Positions 1 to 8,113 of a stretch of DNA of 64,000 nucleotides are shown here, one piece after another. Source of the stretch: Microbacterium sp. AG1240 (GTDB taxonomy: Bacteria > Actinomycetota > Actinomycetes > Actinomycetales > Microbacteriaceae); contig NZ_RBXJ01000001.1 of NCBI RefSeq assembly GCF_003635115.1, forward strand, positions 1,302,001 through 1,366,000, read 5' to 3'. The position numbers and the translations under genes were made by a program. The stretch's first letter is position 1. Every line of letters begins with the position of its first letter. The notes under the pieces were generated by a model. That model was given only the letters and a program-made list of their open reading frames with translations, made no database searches and was not told the DNA's origin.

Positions 1-433
1 GAACGTGGAGTTCGGCGACCAGACGGTGACGGTCGACCTGACGGCTCCCGACCAGGACGACGTCTCGCAGGAGGCGCTCGATGCCGCTGCCGGGATGGTC
101 TCTTCACTGGAGGGCATCGACCGCACCGCGCGGGACGCGATGGTCTCCGAGCTCGACGACCGTACGAGCGAGGTGATCGAGTACATCCTCCAGCAGCAGC
201 AGCTCCTGGGCGAAGAACTCGACGACCTCCTCGTCGACGTGTCCGGTGACACGCAGATCGACGTGATCCGGTCGCTGCAGCTCATGAGCATGACGATCCT
301 CGCCGACGAGCACGGGGGAGATGATCCGTTCGCCGTGCTCGAGTACGCGCTCGACCCCGAGGCCACCGACGACGTGCTGCTGGTCAATCTCGGTTCGGAC
401 GGCATCGTGCAGTCGGTGACCAGCGCCGACTGA
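1..433 (+). CDS. DUF2004 domain protein (5' end cut off by the window)
   Basis: The reading frame is open to the first base of the window. The first available start codon is a GTG at 5, but the family usually has about 30 further residues before this point, so I treat the gene as N-terminally truncated. The visible 142 residues are acidic and mostly helical, with a Gln run (residues 57-62) and a short beta-like C-terminus. The pattern matches the DUF2004 family as I know it from Microbacteriaceae. Its function is unknown and no catalytic motif is visible. It converges on lipA with only 8 bases between the stop codons. Family assignment is from memory of related proteins, not from a search. 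Confidence 0.6.
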   Translation, partial: NVEFGDQTVTVDLTAPDQDDVSQEALDAAAGMVSSLEGIDRTARDAMVSELDDRTSEVIEYILQQQQLLGEELDDLLVDVSGDTQIDVIRSLQLMSMTILADEHGGDDPFAVLEYALDPEATDDVLLVNLGSDGIVQSVTSAD

Positions 434-441
434 TTGTCCGG

Positions 442-1443
442 CTACACGGCCTGGGCGAACCCCTCGTCAGCGGCGGCGATGTCTTTCGCCAGGTGGGCGA
501 GGTGCGGCGGGATGTCGCGACCCAGCGACACCATCGACTGCGCCCAGAGACGTCCCGCGCGGTATGACGACCGCACGAGCGGGCCGGCCAGCACCCCGAG
601 GAATCCGATCCGCTCCGCCTCTTCCTTGAACTCGACGAACTCGGCGGGCTTCACCCACCGCGCGACCGGCAGATGGCGGGGAGTGGGGCGCAGATACTGC
701 GTGATGGTGATGATGTCGGTGCCGGCCTCGCGCAGGTCGCGCAGCGCCTGCACGACTTCCGCCGGCTCTTCGCCCATGCCGAGGATGAGGTTCGACTTGG
801 TGATGAGGCCCGCCGCGCGGGCGCGGGTGAGGACGCCGAGCGAGCGTTCGTAGCGGAAGGCCGGCCGGATGCGCTTGAAGATCCGCGGCACGGTCTCGAC
901 GTTGTGCGCGAAGACCTCGGGTCTCGCATCGAACACCTCGTCGAGAAGAACCGGGTTGCCGGAGAAATCCGTGGCGAGGATCTCCACTCCCGTGCCCGGG
1001 TTGTCGGCGTGGATGCGCCGCACGGTCTCGGCGTGGAGCCAGGCGCCTTCGTCGGGGAGGTCGTCACGGGCGACGCCGGTGACGGTCGCGTAGCGCAGGT
1101 TCATGCGCTGCACGCTCTCCGCCACGCGGCGCGGCTCGTCGGTGTCGTAGTCGGCGGGTCTGCCGGTGTCGATCTGGCAGAAGTCGCACCGCCGGGTGCA
1201 CTGCGAGCCGCCGATGAGGAATGTCGCCTCGCGGTCTTCCCAGCATTCGAAGATGTTCGGGCAGCCGGCTTCCTGGCAGACGGTGTGGAGGTCCTCGGTC
1301 TTCACGAGCGACTGCAGCGCGGTGTACTCGGGCCCCATGCGCGCCTTCGTCTTGATCCACTCCGGCTTGCGCTCGATCGGCGTCTGCGCATTGCGCACCT
1401 CTAGGCGCAGCATCTTGCGCCCGTCCGGAGCGGCGACGCTCAC
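442..1443 (-). CDS. lipA: Lipoyl synthase
   Basis: A radical SAM enzyme that inserts two sulfurs into protein-bound octanoyl groups to make the lipoyl cofactor of 2-oxoacid dehydrogenases and the glycine cleavage system. The 333-residue protein has both iron-sulfur motifs: the auxiliary-cluster cysteines C56, C61 and C67 (motif [12 protein letters not shown]) and the SAM-cluster motif CTRRCDFC with C82, C86 and C89. The C-terminal RSSY (291-294) carries the serine that ligates the auxiliary cluster. The GTG start at 1443 overlaps the lipB stop (GTGA), so the two genes are translationally coupled as lipB-lipA. Length and motifs are typical. Confidence 0.97.
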   Translation of the reverse strand: MSVAAPDGRKMLRLEVRNAQTPIERKPEWIKTKARMGPEYTALQSLVKTEDLHTVCQEAGCPNIFECWEDREATFLIGGSQCTRRCDFCQIDTGRPADYDTDEPRRVAESVQRMNLRYATVTGVARDDLPDEGAWLHAETVRRIHADNPGTGVEILATDFSGNPVLLDEVFDARPEVFAHNVETVPRIFKRIRPAFRYERSLGVLTRARAAGLITKSNLILGMGEEPAEVVQALRDLREAGTDIITITQYLRPTPRHLPVARWVKPAEFVEFKEEAERIGFLGVLAGPLVRSSYRAGRLWAQSMVSLGRDIPPHLAHLAKDIAAADEGFAQAV

Positions 1444-2078
1444 GCGGCCACCGCCGCGAACTCGGACGCGAAGGCGGCCGTCACCGTCTCGACGACGTCG
1501 CGCGGCGAGAGCGATGCGCCCGTGACCTCGCTCACGGTCGTCACTCCCGCATCCGTGATGCCGCACGGCACGATCTGACGGAAGGGCGCGAGCGGATTGT
1601 CGCAGTTGAGGGCGAACCCGTGCATCGTGACGCCTTTCTCGACGCGGACTCCGATCGCCGCGATCTTGTCGTCGGACAGCGGCCCGTGCACCCAGACGCC
1701 GCTGCGTCCCTCGATCTGGTGGGCGTCGACGCCGTGGGCGCGCAGCGCGGTGATGAGCACGCGCTCGAGGCGTCGGACATGGGCGACGACGTCGATGGGC
1801 TCCGGCAGCCGCACGATGGGGTAGCCCACGAGCTGACCCGGACCGTGCCACGTGATGCGTCCACCCCGGTCGACATCCACGACGGGAATGCCGTCGCGCG
1901 GGCGATCGGCCTCCTGCGTGCGGGTGCCCGCCGTGTAGACGCTCTCGTGCTCCAGCACGATCAGCGTGTCGGCCCTGGTTCCGGCGAGCACCTCGGCGTG
2001 GATGCGTCGCTGCAGAGCCCACCCGTCGGGGTAGGGCACGTAGTGCGGGGCAAGGCCCGCCTCGAGGATCTCGACCAT
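1440..2078 (-). CDS. lipB: Octanoyl-[ACP]:protein N-octanoyltransferase
   Basis: Transfers octanoate from acyl carrier protein to lipoyl domains, the step before LipA. I chose the ATG at 2078 because GGAGG lies 5 bases upstream, and because the resulting N-terminus ([11 protein letters not shown]) matches the family. A further ATG at 2105 would add nine residues but has no ribosome-binding site. In the 212-residue product the [17 protein letters not shown] core (71-87), the catalytic lysine K138 (DDKIAAIG) and the catalytic cysteine C172 (VPCGI) are all present. First gene of the lipB-lipA pair, divergent from the TetR-VOC regulator. The 87-base gap between them must hold both promoters. Confidence 0.96.
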   Translation of the reverse strand: MVEILEAGLAPHYVPYPDGWALQRRIHAEVLAGTRADTLIVLEHESVYTAGTRTQEADRPRDGIPVVDVDRGGRITWHGPGQLVGYPIVRLPEPIDVVAHVRRLERVLITALRAHGVDAHQIEGRSGVWVHGPLSDDKIAAIGVRVEKGVTMHGFALNCDNPLAPFRQIVPCGITDAGVTTVSEVTGASLSPRDVVETVTAAFASEFAAVAA

Positions 2079-2152
2079 CTCGACCTCCGCCGGGGGTTGT
2101 TGCATGGAGTCTAACAACCCTGATGCGGGGGCGGAGTCCGCACCCGCGCGCC

Positions 2153-2158
2153 TACCCT
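2153..2158 (+). promoter_or_regulatory. -10 hexamer TACCCT of the TetR-VOC gene
   Basis: TACCCT fits the actinobacterial TANNNT -10 pattern. Seven bases separate it from the ATG at 2166, so transcription would start at or next to the A of the ATG, giving a leaderless mRNA. The GGAG inside the gap is too close to the ATG for a normal Shine-Dalgarno. Confidence 0.5.
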
Positions 2159-2165
2159 GGAGAAC

Positions 2166-3149
2166 ATGGCACCCGATCAGCGCGGGGGGCGACCTCGCGC
2201 GTCGTCTCGAGAGACTCTGGCGGAAGCAGCATCCGAGCTCTTCCTCGAGAAGGGTTTCGCCGAGACCTCGGTCGCCGACATCACGACGCGCGCCGGCGTG
2301 AGCCGCTCCAGCTTCTTTAACTACTTCGCGACCAAGAGCGATGTGCTCTGGGCGGGCTTCGACGAGCGCGTCGCCGGCCTGGACGCAGCGCTCGACCGCG
2401 ACGGCGGCGACGTCGACGCGGTGGTGCGTCGGGCGCTGCGGGATCTGCTCGACGGATTCGATCCCGACACGCTGGCGTTGGCGCTCGCGCAGTCCGACAC
2501 GATGGGACTCGCCGACGAGATCGAGCGCGAGTCGGCGGTGCGGCGTGCGCGCATCGCGCGAGCGGTCGCGGAGAGACTCGTCGCCGGGGGTGTCGACCCG
2601 TTGCGCGCCGAGGTGCTGGGTGCGGCGCACGGGGGAGCGGTGCTGGCGGCGCTGTCGCGATGGGCGGGTTCCGGCGCGGGCCGCACCCCGCTGGGCGCGA
2701 TCCTGTCGCAAGCCCTGGAGGCGGTTGCGCCGGCCGGTGGCGGAGGGGCCGTGCGGCAGCTGCGCGTCGTCGTCCGCGCCGACGACTACGAGGCCGCCGT
2801 GGCGTTCTACCGGGACGTCGTGGGCATGCCGGAGAGGGCTGCCTACGAGGGTGATGGCGATGCGCGAGTGACGATCCTCGAGGCCGGAGTCGCGACCCTG
2901 GAACTCGCGAACGCCGCTCAGGTCGCGATGATCGATCGCGTCGAGACCGACGGCGACGCCCCGAGCGACAGCATCCGCCTCGCCCTGGAGGTCTCCCACG
3001 CGGCGGAGGCGACCGAGCGTCTCGTCGCGGGAGGCGCGGCGCTCCAGGCCTCGCCCCGCACCACCCCGTGGGGGTCGCGCAACAGCCGTCTGCGCGCGCC
3101 CGCGGATCTTCAGGTCACGCTCTTCGAGGAGGGAGCGGTGTCCGAATGA
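2166..3149 (+). CDS. TetR-family regulator fused to a C-terminal glyoxalase/VOC domain
   Basis: A 327-residue protein, about 120 longer than a normal TetR regulator. Residues 10-60 form a TetR helix-turn-helix (ELFLEKGFAETSVADI ... GVSRSSFFNYFATKSD). Residues 60-190 are the helical dimer and ligand domain. After a Gly-rich linker (about 190-195, AGGGGAV), residues 196-325 look like a vicinal-oxygen-chelate domain (RADDYEAAVAFYRDVVGMPE ... ATLEL ... LQVTLFEE). The usual first metal-ligand histidine of VOC enzymes is not evident, so this domain may bind a ligand rather than catalyse. It could be an effector sensor or a resistance-protein-like module. Divergent from lipB. Targets are unknown, and autoregulation or control of lipBA is only inference. 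Confidence 0.8.
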   Translation: MAPDQRGGRPRASSRETLAEAASELFLEKGFAETSVADITTRAGVSRSSFFNYFATKSDVLWAGFDERVAGLDAALDRDGGDVDAVVRRALRDLLDGFDPDTLALALAQSDTMGLADEIERESAVRRARIARAVAERLVAGGVDPLRAEVLGAAHGGAVLAALSRWAGSGAGRTPLGAILSQALEAVAPAGGGGAVRQLRVVVRADDYEAAVAFYRDVVGMPERAAYEGDGDARVTILEAGVATLELANAAQVAMIDRVETDGDAPSDSIRLALEVSHAAEATERLVAGGAALQASPRTTPWGSRNSRLRAPADLQVTLFEEGAVSE

Positions 3150-3217
3150 CGCCGCCGTGTGGACGTTCGGCGCACATCCGGACAGGTCGATAGATGAACC
3201 GACCTGAGGAGGACGAG

Positions 3218-3874
3218 ATGGACACGGACACCACTGAGCTCGATCGCATGCTGGCAGCCGCCGCGCCGCGCGGCGTGCAGGAGGACGCGGGGCTACGCCG
3301 GGAGATCGCATCGATGGCGAGGAGCGCCCGGGCGGCGGCCCATCCTCGTCGTCGACGGGGAATGCGCGTAGCGCTGGGGGCGGTTCTGGCGACAGCGATG
3401 GTCGGCGGGGCGGGCGTCGCCGTGGCGGGGACCGTCTTCGACTGGGCGCCGTGGGCGCAGGATGCCGACGTGGTCTACGCCTTCGAGCTGCCGAGCGGGC
3501 GCGCGTGCGAGGCACGCGTCCAGGTACTGGAGGTCACATCGGTGGACGAGTTCGGCCGAGTCGCGACCTCGGTGAACGGCGAGCTCACTGAGCACTTCCG
3601 CTCGATCGATGCGATCGCCCGTATCGACATAGAGGCCGCCGTCGCGCAGGTGCGAGCGCGCGATAGCGGCACAGCGATGGTCGTGCTCGGTGCGGACGGC
3701 CGACTCGAGGACGTGCCGGCGACGGGCGCGGGCCCGACCGACGACGACGTTTACGCGGCGGCGATCGACGTCTCGCTCGCCGACGTGCTCCACGACGAGT
3801 TTGATGCGCTCGGATGGGGCGATGAGGGCTGGTCTGCGAACGAGGATCTCCAGTGCGCGCCGGTCGCCCCGTGA
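3218..3874 (+). CDS. Single-pass membrane protein, putative partner of the downstream ECF sigma factor
   Basis: I start at the ATG at 3218, which has GAGGAGG five bases upstream; the ATG at 3194 would put that site inside the gene. The 218-residue protein has a basic stretch (HPRRRRGMR, about residues 45-53) followed by one hydrophobic segment (about 54-73) and an exported-looking C-terminal domain with one cysteine pair (C-E-A ... L-Q-C). Cytoplasmic N-terminus, single membrane span and outer domain, encoded immediately before a sigma factor with overlapping ends, is the layout of an anti-sigma factor. However, I see no HxxxCxxC zinc motif and the order is the reverse of the usual sigma then anti-sigma. 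The role is therefore inferred. Confidence 0.55.
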   Translation: MDTDTTELDRMLAAAAPRGVQEDAGLRREIASMARSARAAAHPRRRRGMRVALGAVLATAMVGGAGVAVAGTVFDWAPWAQDADVVYAFELPSGRACEARVQVLEVTSVDEFGRVATSVNGELTEHFRSIDAIARIDIEAAVAQVRARDSGTAMVVLGADGRLEDVPATGAGPTDDDVYAAAIDVSLADVLHDEFDALGWGDEGWSANEDLQCAPVAP

Positions 3875-4368
3875 CCGCCGCGTCACGACGGTTGACGGCG
3901 GCTCTGGAGGGATGCTCTGTGGATGTGCTCTCCTACCTCTCGCGTCGTGTGGGTCACGACGACGCGCCCGACCTGCTCGGTGAGGCGATGGTCGTGGCGT
4001 GGCGGCGCGTCGACGATCTGCCCGACGATCCCGAGCGGGCGCGCATGTGGCTGTTCGGTCTCGCCCGCGGCGTGCTGCTGAACCACCGCCGCGGCGAGCG
4101 GAGGCGGTGGGCGCTGGCCGACCGCATCCGCTCGTACGTCGTGCGGGAAGACACGGTCGCTCCGGCAGCGGATCATGGAGCCGACGTGCGCGACGCGATC
4201 ACCCGCCTGGATCCCGACCTGCGCGAACTCGTCGAGCTGGTGCACTGGGAGCGGATGTCGCTCGCTGAGGCGGCCGAGGTGGTCGGCATCTCATCCTCCA
4301 CGGCGCGCGGGCGGTACCAGCGCGCGAAGGCGGAGTTGAGAGCGGCGCTCGGGGCCACGGTGCGATGA
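3853..4368 (+). CDS. ECF-type RNA polymerase sigma-70 factor
   Basis: A 171-residue sigma factor with region 2 (about 22-80; DLLGEAMVVAWRR ... ARMWLFGLARGVLLNHRRGE) and region 4 (about 115-165; LRELVELVHWERMSLAEAAEV, then GISSSTARGRYQRAKAEL as the helix-turn-helix). It lacks regions 1 and 3, as in the ECF group. Two starts are possible: GTG at 3853, with a GAGGA about seven bases upstream, and GTG at 3871, which overlaps the previous stop as GTGA. I kept the first because of its ribosome-binding site. It is co-transcribed with the membrane protein before it, suggesting an envelope-stress regulon that I cannot identify. Confidence 0.85.
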   Translation: MRAGRPVTAASRRLTAALEGCSVDVLSYLSRRVGHDDAPDLLGEAMVVAWRRVDDLPDDPERARMWLFGLARGVLLNHRRGERRRWALADRIRSYVVREDTVAPAADHGADVRDAITRLDPDLRELVELVHWERMSLAEAAEVVGISSSTARGRYQRAKAELRAALGATVR

Positions 4369-4370
4369 AC

Positions 4371-4406
4371 CGGATGCTGCCGACTCATGCCGGTCGGCAG
4401 CATCCG
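4371..4406 (+). terminator. Hairpin terminator after the sigma factor gene
   Basis: Perfect 14-base arms CGGATGCTGCCGAC (4371-4384) and GTCGGCAGCATCCG (4393-4406) with an 8-base loop. It starts three bases after the sigma-factor stop and is followed at once by the ffh promoter. There is no U-tract, which is common for actinobacterial terminators. Confidence 0.7.
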
Positions 4407-4412
4407 CTCGCG

Positions 4413-4418
4413 TAAACT
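4413..4418 (+). promoter_or_regulatory. -10 hexamer TAAACT of ffh
   Basis: TAAACT lies nine bases before the ffh ATG at 4428, so the transcript would begin at or within a few bases of the start codon. No clear -35 is visible because the preceding terminator hairpin occupies that position. Confidence 0.5.
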
Positions 4419-4427
4419 TGTTGGATC

Positions 4428-5990
4428 ATGGCTACTTTCGGCACGCTCTCCGACCGTCTTACAGAGACGTTCCGCAACCTCCGCACCAAGGGCAAGCTCA
4501 CGCCCGCGGACGTCGACGGAACCGTGCGCGAGATCCGTCGCGCCCTCCTCGACGCCGACGTCGCGCTGCCCGTGGTCAAGGACTTCACCGCGTCCGTGCG
4601 CGAACGCGCCCTGGGCGACGAGGTCAACAAGGCGCTCAACCCGGCGCAGCAGGTCGTGCAGATCGTCAACGAGGAGCTCGTCGGCATCCTCGGCGGGCAG
4701 CAGCGTCGCCTGCAGTTCGCGAAGAACCCGCCGACCGTGATCATGCTCGCGGGTCTCCAGGGGTCGGGTAAGACGACCTTCGCCGGAAAGCTCGCGAAGC
4801 AGCTCGAGAAGGAGGGCCACACGCCGCTCCTCGTCGCCGCCGACCTCCAGCGCCCGAACGCCGTCAACCAGCTGCAGGTCGTCGCGCAGCAGGCCGGTGC
4901 GACGATCTTCGCCCCCGAGCCGGGCAACGGCGTCGGCGATCCGGTGAAGGTCGCGAAGGCGGGCGTGGAGCACGCGCGGCGTCAGCAGCACGACGTCGTC
5001 ATCATCGACACGGCCGGACGCCTCGGCGTCGACGCCGAGCTGATGAAGCAGGCCTCGAACATCCGCAAGGCGACCGATCCCGACGAGGTGCTGTTCGTCA
5101 TCGACGCGATGATCGGTCAGGACGCCGTCAACACCGCCAAGGCCTTCCAGGAGGGCGTGGACTTCACCGGTGTGGTGCTGTCGAAGCTCGACGGCGACGC
5201 CCGCGGTGGAGCGGCTCTGTCGGTGGCCTCCGTCACCGGCCGTCCGATCATCTACGCGTCGACCGGCGAGGGCCTCGACGATCTCGAGCCGTTCCACCCC
5301 GATCGCATGGCGAGCCGCATCCTCGACCTCGGCGACATCCTGACCCTCATCGAGCAGGCGCAGTCGGCCTTCGACGAGGAAGAGGCGATGAAGGTCGCCG
5401 AGAAGCTCGCGACGTCGACTTTCACTCTCGAGGACTTCCTCGAGCAGATGCAGCAGATGAAGAAGATGGGCTCGATGAAGAAGATGCTCGGGATGCTCCC
5501 GGGTATGGGCTCCATGAAGCAGCAGATGGAGAACTTCGACGAGCGCGAGATCGATCGCACCGAGGCGATCATCCGCTCGATGACGATCGCCGAGCGGCGC
5601 AACCCCAAGCTGCTCAACGGTTCGCGGCGCCTGCGCATCGCGCGCGGTTCGGGCATGACCGTCACCGACGTGAACGCGCTCGTGCAGCGTTTCGACCAGG
5701 CCGCGAAGATGATGAAGACGATGGCCCGCGGCGGAGTGCCCAACATCCCGGGCATGGGTCCGGTGCCCGGAGCGGGGCGTCCGGGAGCCTCTTCGAAGCG
5801 CGGCAAGCAGCAGAAGGCGAAGGGGTCGCGGTCGGGCAACCCGGCCAAGCGTGCCGCCGAGAACGCCGGCATCGCCGCCTCCGCCCCCGCCGCCCCGACG
5901 GGCTCGGGGTTCGGCCTGGGTGGTGCGAAGGGCGCCGCTCCGTCGGAGGCCGACCTCGCCGAGCTGCAGAAGATGCTCGGCCGCGGCTGA
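4428..5990 (+). CDS. ffh: Signal recognition particle protein Ffh (SRP54)
   Basis: The GTPase of the signal recognition particle, which binds 4.5S RNA and signal sequences and delivers ribosomes to FtsY. The 520-residue protein has the helical N domain (1-90), the G domain with P-loop GLQGSGKTT (109-117), DTAGRLG (about 190) and the SKLDGDARGG motif. It also has a Met-rich M domain (about 315-450) with the MQQMKKMGSMKKMLGMLPGM finger loop. The last about 70 residues are a low-complexity basic and Ala/Gly/Pro tail, common in actinobacterial Ffh. The gene stands alone between a terminator and the convergent YbdK-type ligase gene. Confidence 0.98.
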   Translation: MATFGTLSDRLTETFRNLRTKGKLTPADVDGTVREIRRALLDADVALPVVKDFTASVRERALGDEVNKALNPAQQVVQIVNEELVGILGGQQRRLQFAKNPPTVIMLAGLQGSGKTTFAGKLAKQLEKEGHTPLLVAADLQRPNAVNQLQVVAQQAGATIFAPEPGNGVGDPVKVAKAGVEHARRQQHDVVIIDTAGRLGVDAELMKQASNIRKATDPDEVLFVIDAMIGQDAVNTAKAFQEGVDFTGVVLSKLDGDARGGAALSVASVTGRPIIYASTGEGLDDLEPFHPDRMASRILDLGDILTLIEQAQSAFDEEEAMKVAEKLATSTFTLEDFLEQMQQMKKMGSMKKMLGMLPGMGSMKQQMENFDEREIDRTEAIIRSMTIAERRNPKLLNGSRRLRIARGSGMTVTDVNALVQRFDQAAKMMKTMARGGVPNIPGMGPVPGAGRPGASSKRGKQQKAKGSRSGNPAKRAAENAGIAASAPAAPTGSGFGLGGAKGAAPSEADLAELQKMLGRG

Positions 5991-6110
5991 CGCGTCGCAT
6001 ACGCCGTCTCGAACGTAGGACCCGGCGCGCGGATAGGACGTTCCGCCGCAGATCGTCCTCCGTCGACGCCATCTCCTGCTTTCGGCGCGGTGAAGGACGG
6101 ATGCTGCGCG

Positions 6111-7271
6111 CTAGAGCGACGACAGCAGGTGCTCGCGGAGCGTGGGTCCGCCCCGGAACTCGCGGATGAGGTGCTGCACGACCTGACGGAGATCGCCGTC
6201 GGCGGCGTCGGCGACCGCGATCTGGCGCGCGGAGCTGCCGCCGGTTGCGAGGATCGTCTGCAGTCCCTCGAACTCCCGTGCGCACTTGAGCTCGGACGCT
6301 ACCTCGCGCAGCCGATCGATCGTCTCGTGCAGGTGCTCGACGACGGGCTCTTCGCGCCCGGCCGAGTCGACGATGACCCTGGCGTCGAGGCCGTAGCGGG
6401 CCGCTCGCCACTTGTTCTCCCGGGCGAACCACGGCTGGATGCGGGGGAGGTCCCGCCCTTCGTCGAGATCACGCGAGAACTGCTCGACCAGCGCCTGGAC
6501 CAGCGACGCGACGGCGGCGAGCTCGGGCAGCGTCGACATCCCGTCGCACGCGCGCACCTCGATCGTTCCCCAGCGCGGGGCGGGGCGGATGTCCCACCGC
6601 ACCTCGGAGGCGTCGGCCATCACGCCGGTGCGCGCCATGTCGTCGAGATAGCCCTCGAACTGCGCCCAATCGTCGAGCGGCCAGGGGAGCCCGGCCGTCG
6701 GGAGCTGTTGGAAGACCAGTGCGCGGTTCGATGCGTATCCGGTGCGCTCACCCGCCCAGAACGGACTGGAGGCCGAGAGCGCCTGCAGATGCGGCAGGTA
6801 GGTCGTGAGGGCGCCGATGATGGGCAGCACCTTGTTGACGTCCTCGACGCCGACGTGGATGTGGATGCCCCAGATCATCATGTTGCGACCCCACCACTGG
6901 GTGCGCTCGATGAGGCTCTCGTAACGGGTCTTGTCGGTGACCTGCTGGTCGTACCACTGCGCGAAGGGGTGGCTGCCGGCGCACAGCAGCTCCAGATGGC
7001 GCGGCTCGGTCTCGGCCCGCACGGCGGCGATCGCGTCCGCGACGTCGTCGACGGCCGCAGCGACCGTGTCGCCGATACCGCTCGTGATCTCGACGGTGTT
7101 CGTCAGGAGCTCGCCCGTGACGGTGAAGCGCTCGAGCGCCGTGGACTCCTCCAGCGCATCCAGGATCTCGGGGGCGCGCGGGACGAGGTCGCCCGTATCC
7201 GCGTCGGCGAGCATGAGTTCCCACTCGATCCCGACCGTCGAACGGGGGGATGTCGCGAAGGGCACCGTCAT
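6111..7271 (-). CDS. Carboxylate-amine ligase, YbdK / glutamate-cysteine ligase 2 family
   Basis: A 386-residue member of the GCS2 family, which includes weak glutamate-cysteine ligases (YbdK) of uncertain natural substrate. Typical features visible are the TVGIEWELML start (residues 12-21), the GIHIHVGVED motif (about 135-144), ASSPFWAG and the DIRPAPRWGTIEVRACDG region. I start at the ATG at 7271 because a CAGAAT -10 lies exactly six bases upstream, implying a leaderless mRNA. The in-frame ATG further upstream would overlap that promoter. It converges on ffh over a 120-base gap that shows only a weak GAACGT/ACGTTC repeat. Substrate cannot be told from sequence; mycothiol-type organisms do not need glutathione. 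Confidence 0.85.
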   Translation of the reverse strand: MTVPFATSPRSTVGIEWELMLADADTGDLVPRAPEILDALEESTALERFTVTGELLTNTVEITSGIGDTVAAAVDDVADAIAAVRAETEPRHLELLCAGSHPFAQWYDQQVTDKTRYESLIERTQWWGRNMMIWGIHIHVGVEDVNKVLPIIGALTTYLPHLQALSASSPFWAGERTGYASNRALVFQQLPTAGLPWPLDDWAQFEGYLDDMARTGVMADASEVRWDIRPAPRWGTIEVRACDGMSTLPELAAVASLVQALVEQFSRDLDEGRDLPRIQPWFARENKWRAARYGLDARVIVDSAGREEPVVEHLHETIDRLREVASELKCAREFEGLQTILATGGSSARQIAVADAADGDLRQVVQHLIREFRGGPTLREHLLSSL

Positions 7272-7277
7272 GGCCAC

Positions 7278-7283
7278 ATTCTG
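7278..7283 (-). promoter_or_regulatory. -10 hexamer CAGAAT (extended TGT) of the YbdK-type ligase gene
   Basis: On the minus strand TGTCAGAAT reads as an extended -10. Six bases then separate it from the ATG at 7271, so the mRNA is predicted to be leaderless. Confidence 0.5.
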
Positions 7284-7330
7284 ACATCCCGCGATCCGCG
7301 AACCGTCGTTTCGCGGCACGCGCCGTCATC

Positions 7331-7369
7331 TGGCAGAATAGAGGGTCGGACCCGGTACTCGACCCTCTA
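7331..7369 (+). promoter_or_regulatory. rpsP operon promoter (TGGCAGAAT) overlapping a 10-base inverted repeat
   Basis: TGGCAGAAT (7331-7339) is an extended -10 identical to the one before rplS. Starting on its last base is a perfect inverted repeat, TAGAGGGTCG (7339-7348) and CGACCCTCTA (7360-7369), around an 11-base spacer. The expected transcription start (about 7346) lies inside the left arm, so the repeat may act as a DNA operator rather than a full RNA hairpin. The leader to the rpsP GTG at 7465 is about 120 bases. No convincing -35 is seen. Confidence 0.55.
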
Positions 7370-7464
7370 TCCAGTTCCCGGTCCACCTATTTGAGCTTCC
7401 GCCGGGTGTGCACCCCACTCTCCAGGCGTTCGGTTCGTTCGCTTTCCACACATTCAGGAGAATC

Positions 7465-7878
7465 GTGGCTGTAAAGATCCGTCTCAAGCGCCTAGGCAAG
7501 ATCCGTGCGCCGTACTACCGCATCGTCGTCGCCGACTCGCGCACCAAGCGCGACGGCCGTGTCATCGAAGAGATCGGCAAGTACCACCCCACCGAGGAGC
7601 CCTCGTTCATCGAGGTCGACTCCGAGCGTGCGCAGTACTGGCTCGGCGTCGGCGCTCAGCCGAGCCCGCAGGTGCTCGCCATCCTCAAGATCACGGGCGA
7701 CTGGGGCACCTTCAAGGGTGACGCGAACGCGACGTCGACGCTGAAGACCAAGGCCGAGAAGGTCCCCTTCGAGGTCGACTCCTCGAAGAAGTCGGTCATC
7801 AAGCCCAAGGCCGACAAGCCCGCCGCGGCCCCGGCCGACGCTGAGGGCGACGCCGACGCGGCGTCCGCCTCCGAGTAA
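7465..7878 (+). CDS. rpsP: 30S ribosomal protein S16
   Basis: Small-subunit assembly protein. The GTG start at 7465 has AGGAG (7456-7460) four bases upstream and gives the family N-terminus [22 protein letters not shown]. The 137-residue product has the S16 fold in its first about 85 residues, then a lysine-, alanine- and acid-rich tail (from about 95) longer than in most bacteria but usual in actinobacteria. First gene of the rpsP-khpA-rimM-trmD operon, four to eight bases between or overlapping neighbours, driven by the promoter at 7331. Confidence 0.97.
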   Translation: MAVKIRLKRLGKIRAPYYRIVVADSRTKRDGRVIEEIGKYHPTEEPSFIEVDSERAQYWLGVGAQPSPQVLAILKITGDWGTFKGDANATSTLKTKAEKVPFEVDSSKKSVIKPKADKPAAAPADAEGDADAASASE

Positions 7879-7882
7879 GCCG

Positions 7883-8113
7883 TTGCTCGCCGCCGCGCTC
7901 GAACACGTCGTCAAGGGGATCGTCGATCACCCCGACGCCGTGTCCATCCGTTCCTCCACGTCGCCTCGCGGTGACGTGCTGGAGGTGCACGTCCACCCCG
8001 ATGACCGGGGTCGCGTGATCGGGCGCGGCGGACGCACGGCCAAAGCCCTGCGGACGGTCGTCGGCGCTCTCGCCGACGGTCGCCGCGTGCGGGTCGACGT
8101 CGCCGATGACTGA
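7883..8113 (+). CDS. khpA: KH-domain RNA-binding protein KhpA
   Basis: A 76-residue single KH domain. Signature residues are the GRVIGRGGRTAKALR segment (43-57), the GxxG loop that contacts RNA. The LAAALEHVVKGIVDHP start and position between rpsP and rimM are conserved for this family across Gram-positives. KhpA usually pairs with KhpB (Jag) and influences cell division and RNA stability in firmicutes. The start is a TTG at 7883, four bases after the rpsP stop; no alternative start fits. The end overlaps rimM by eight bases, indicating coupling. Confidence 0.9.
   Translation: MLAAALEHVVKGIVDHPDAVSIRSSTSPRGDVLEVHVHPDDRGRVIGRGGRTAKALRTVVGALADGRRVRVDVADD

Noticed and set aside
2079..2105. ATG at 2105 as the lipB start
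   Set aside because: No ribosome-binding site, while the ATG at 2078 has GGAGG at ideal spacing and matches the family N-terminus.
5991..6110. Possible small gene or strong terminator between ffh and the convergent YbdK-type ligase gene
   Set aside because: Only a weak 6-base GAACGT/ACGTTC repeat with a long loop is present, and the minus-strand open frame there is Arg-rich noise.
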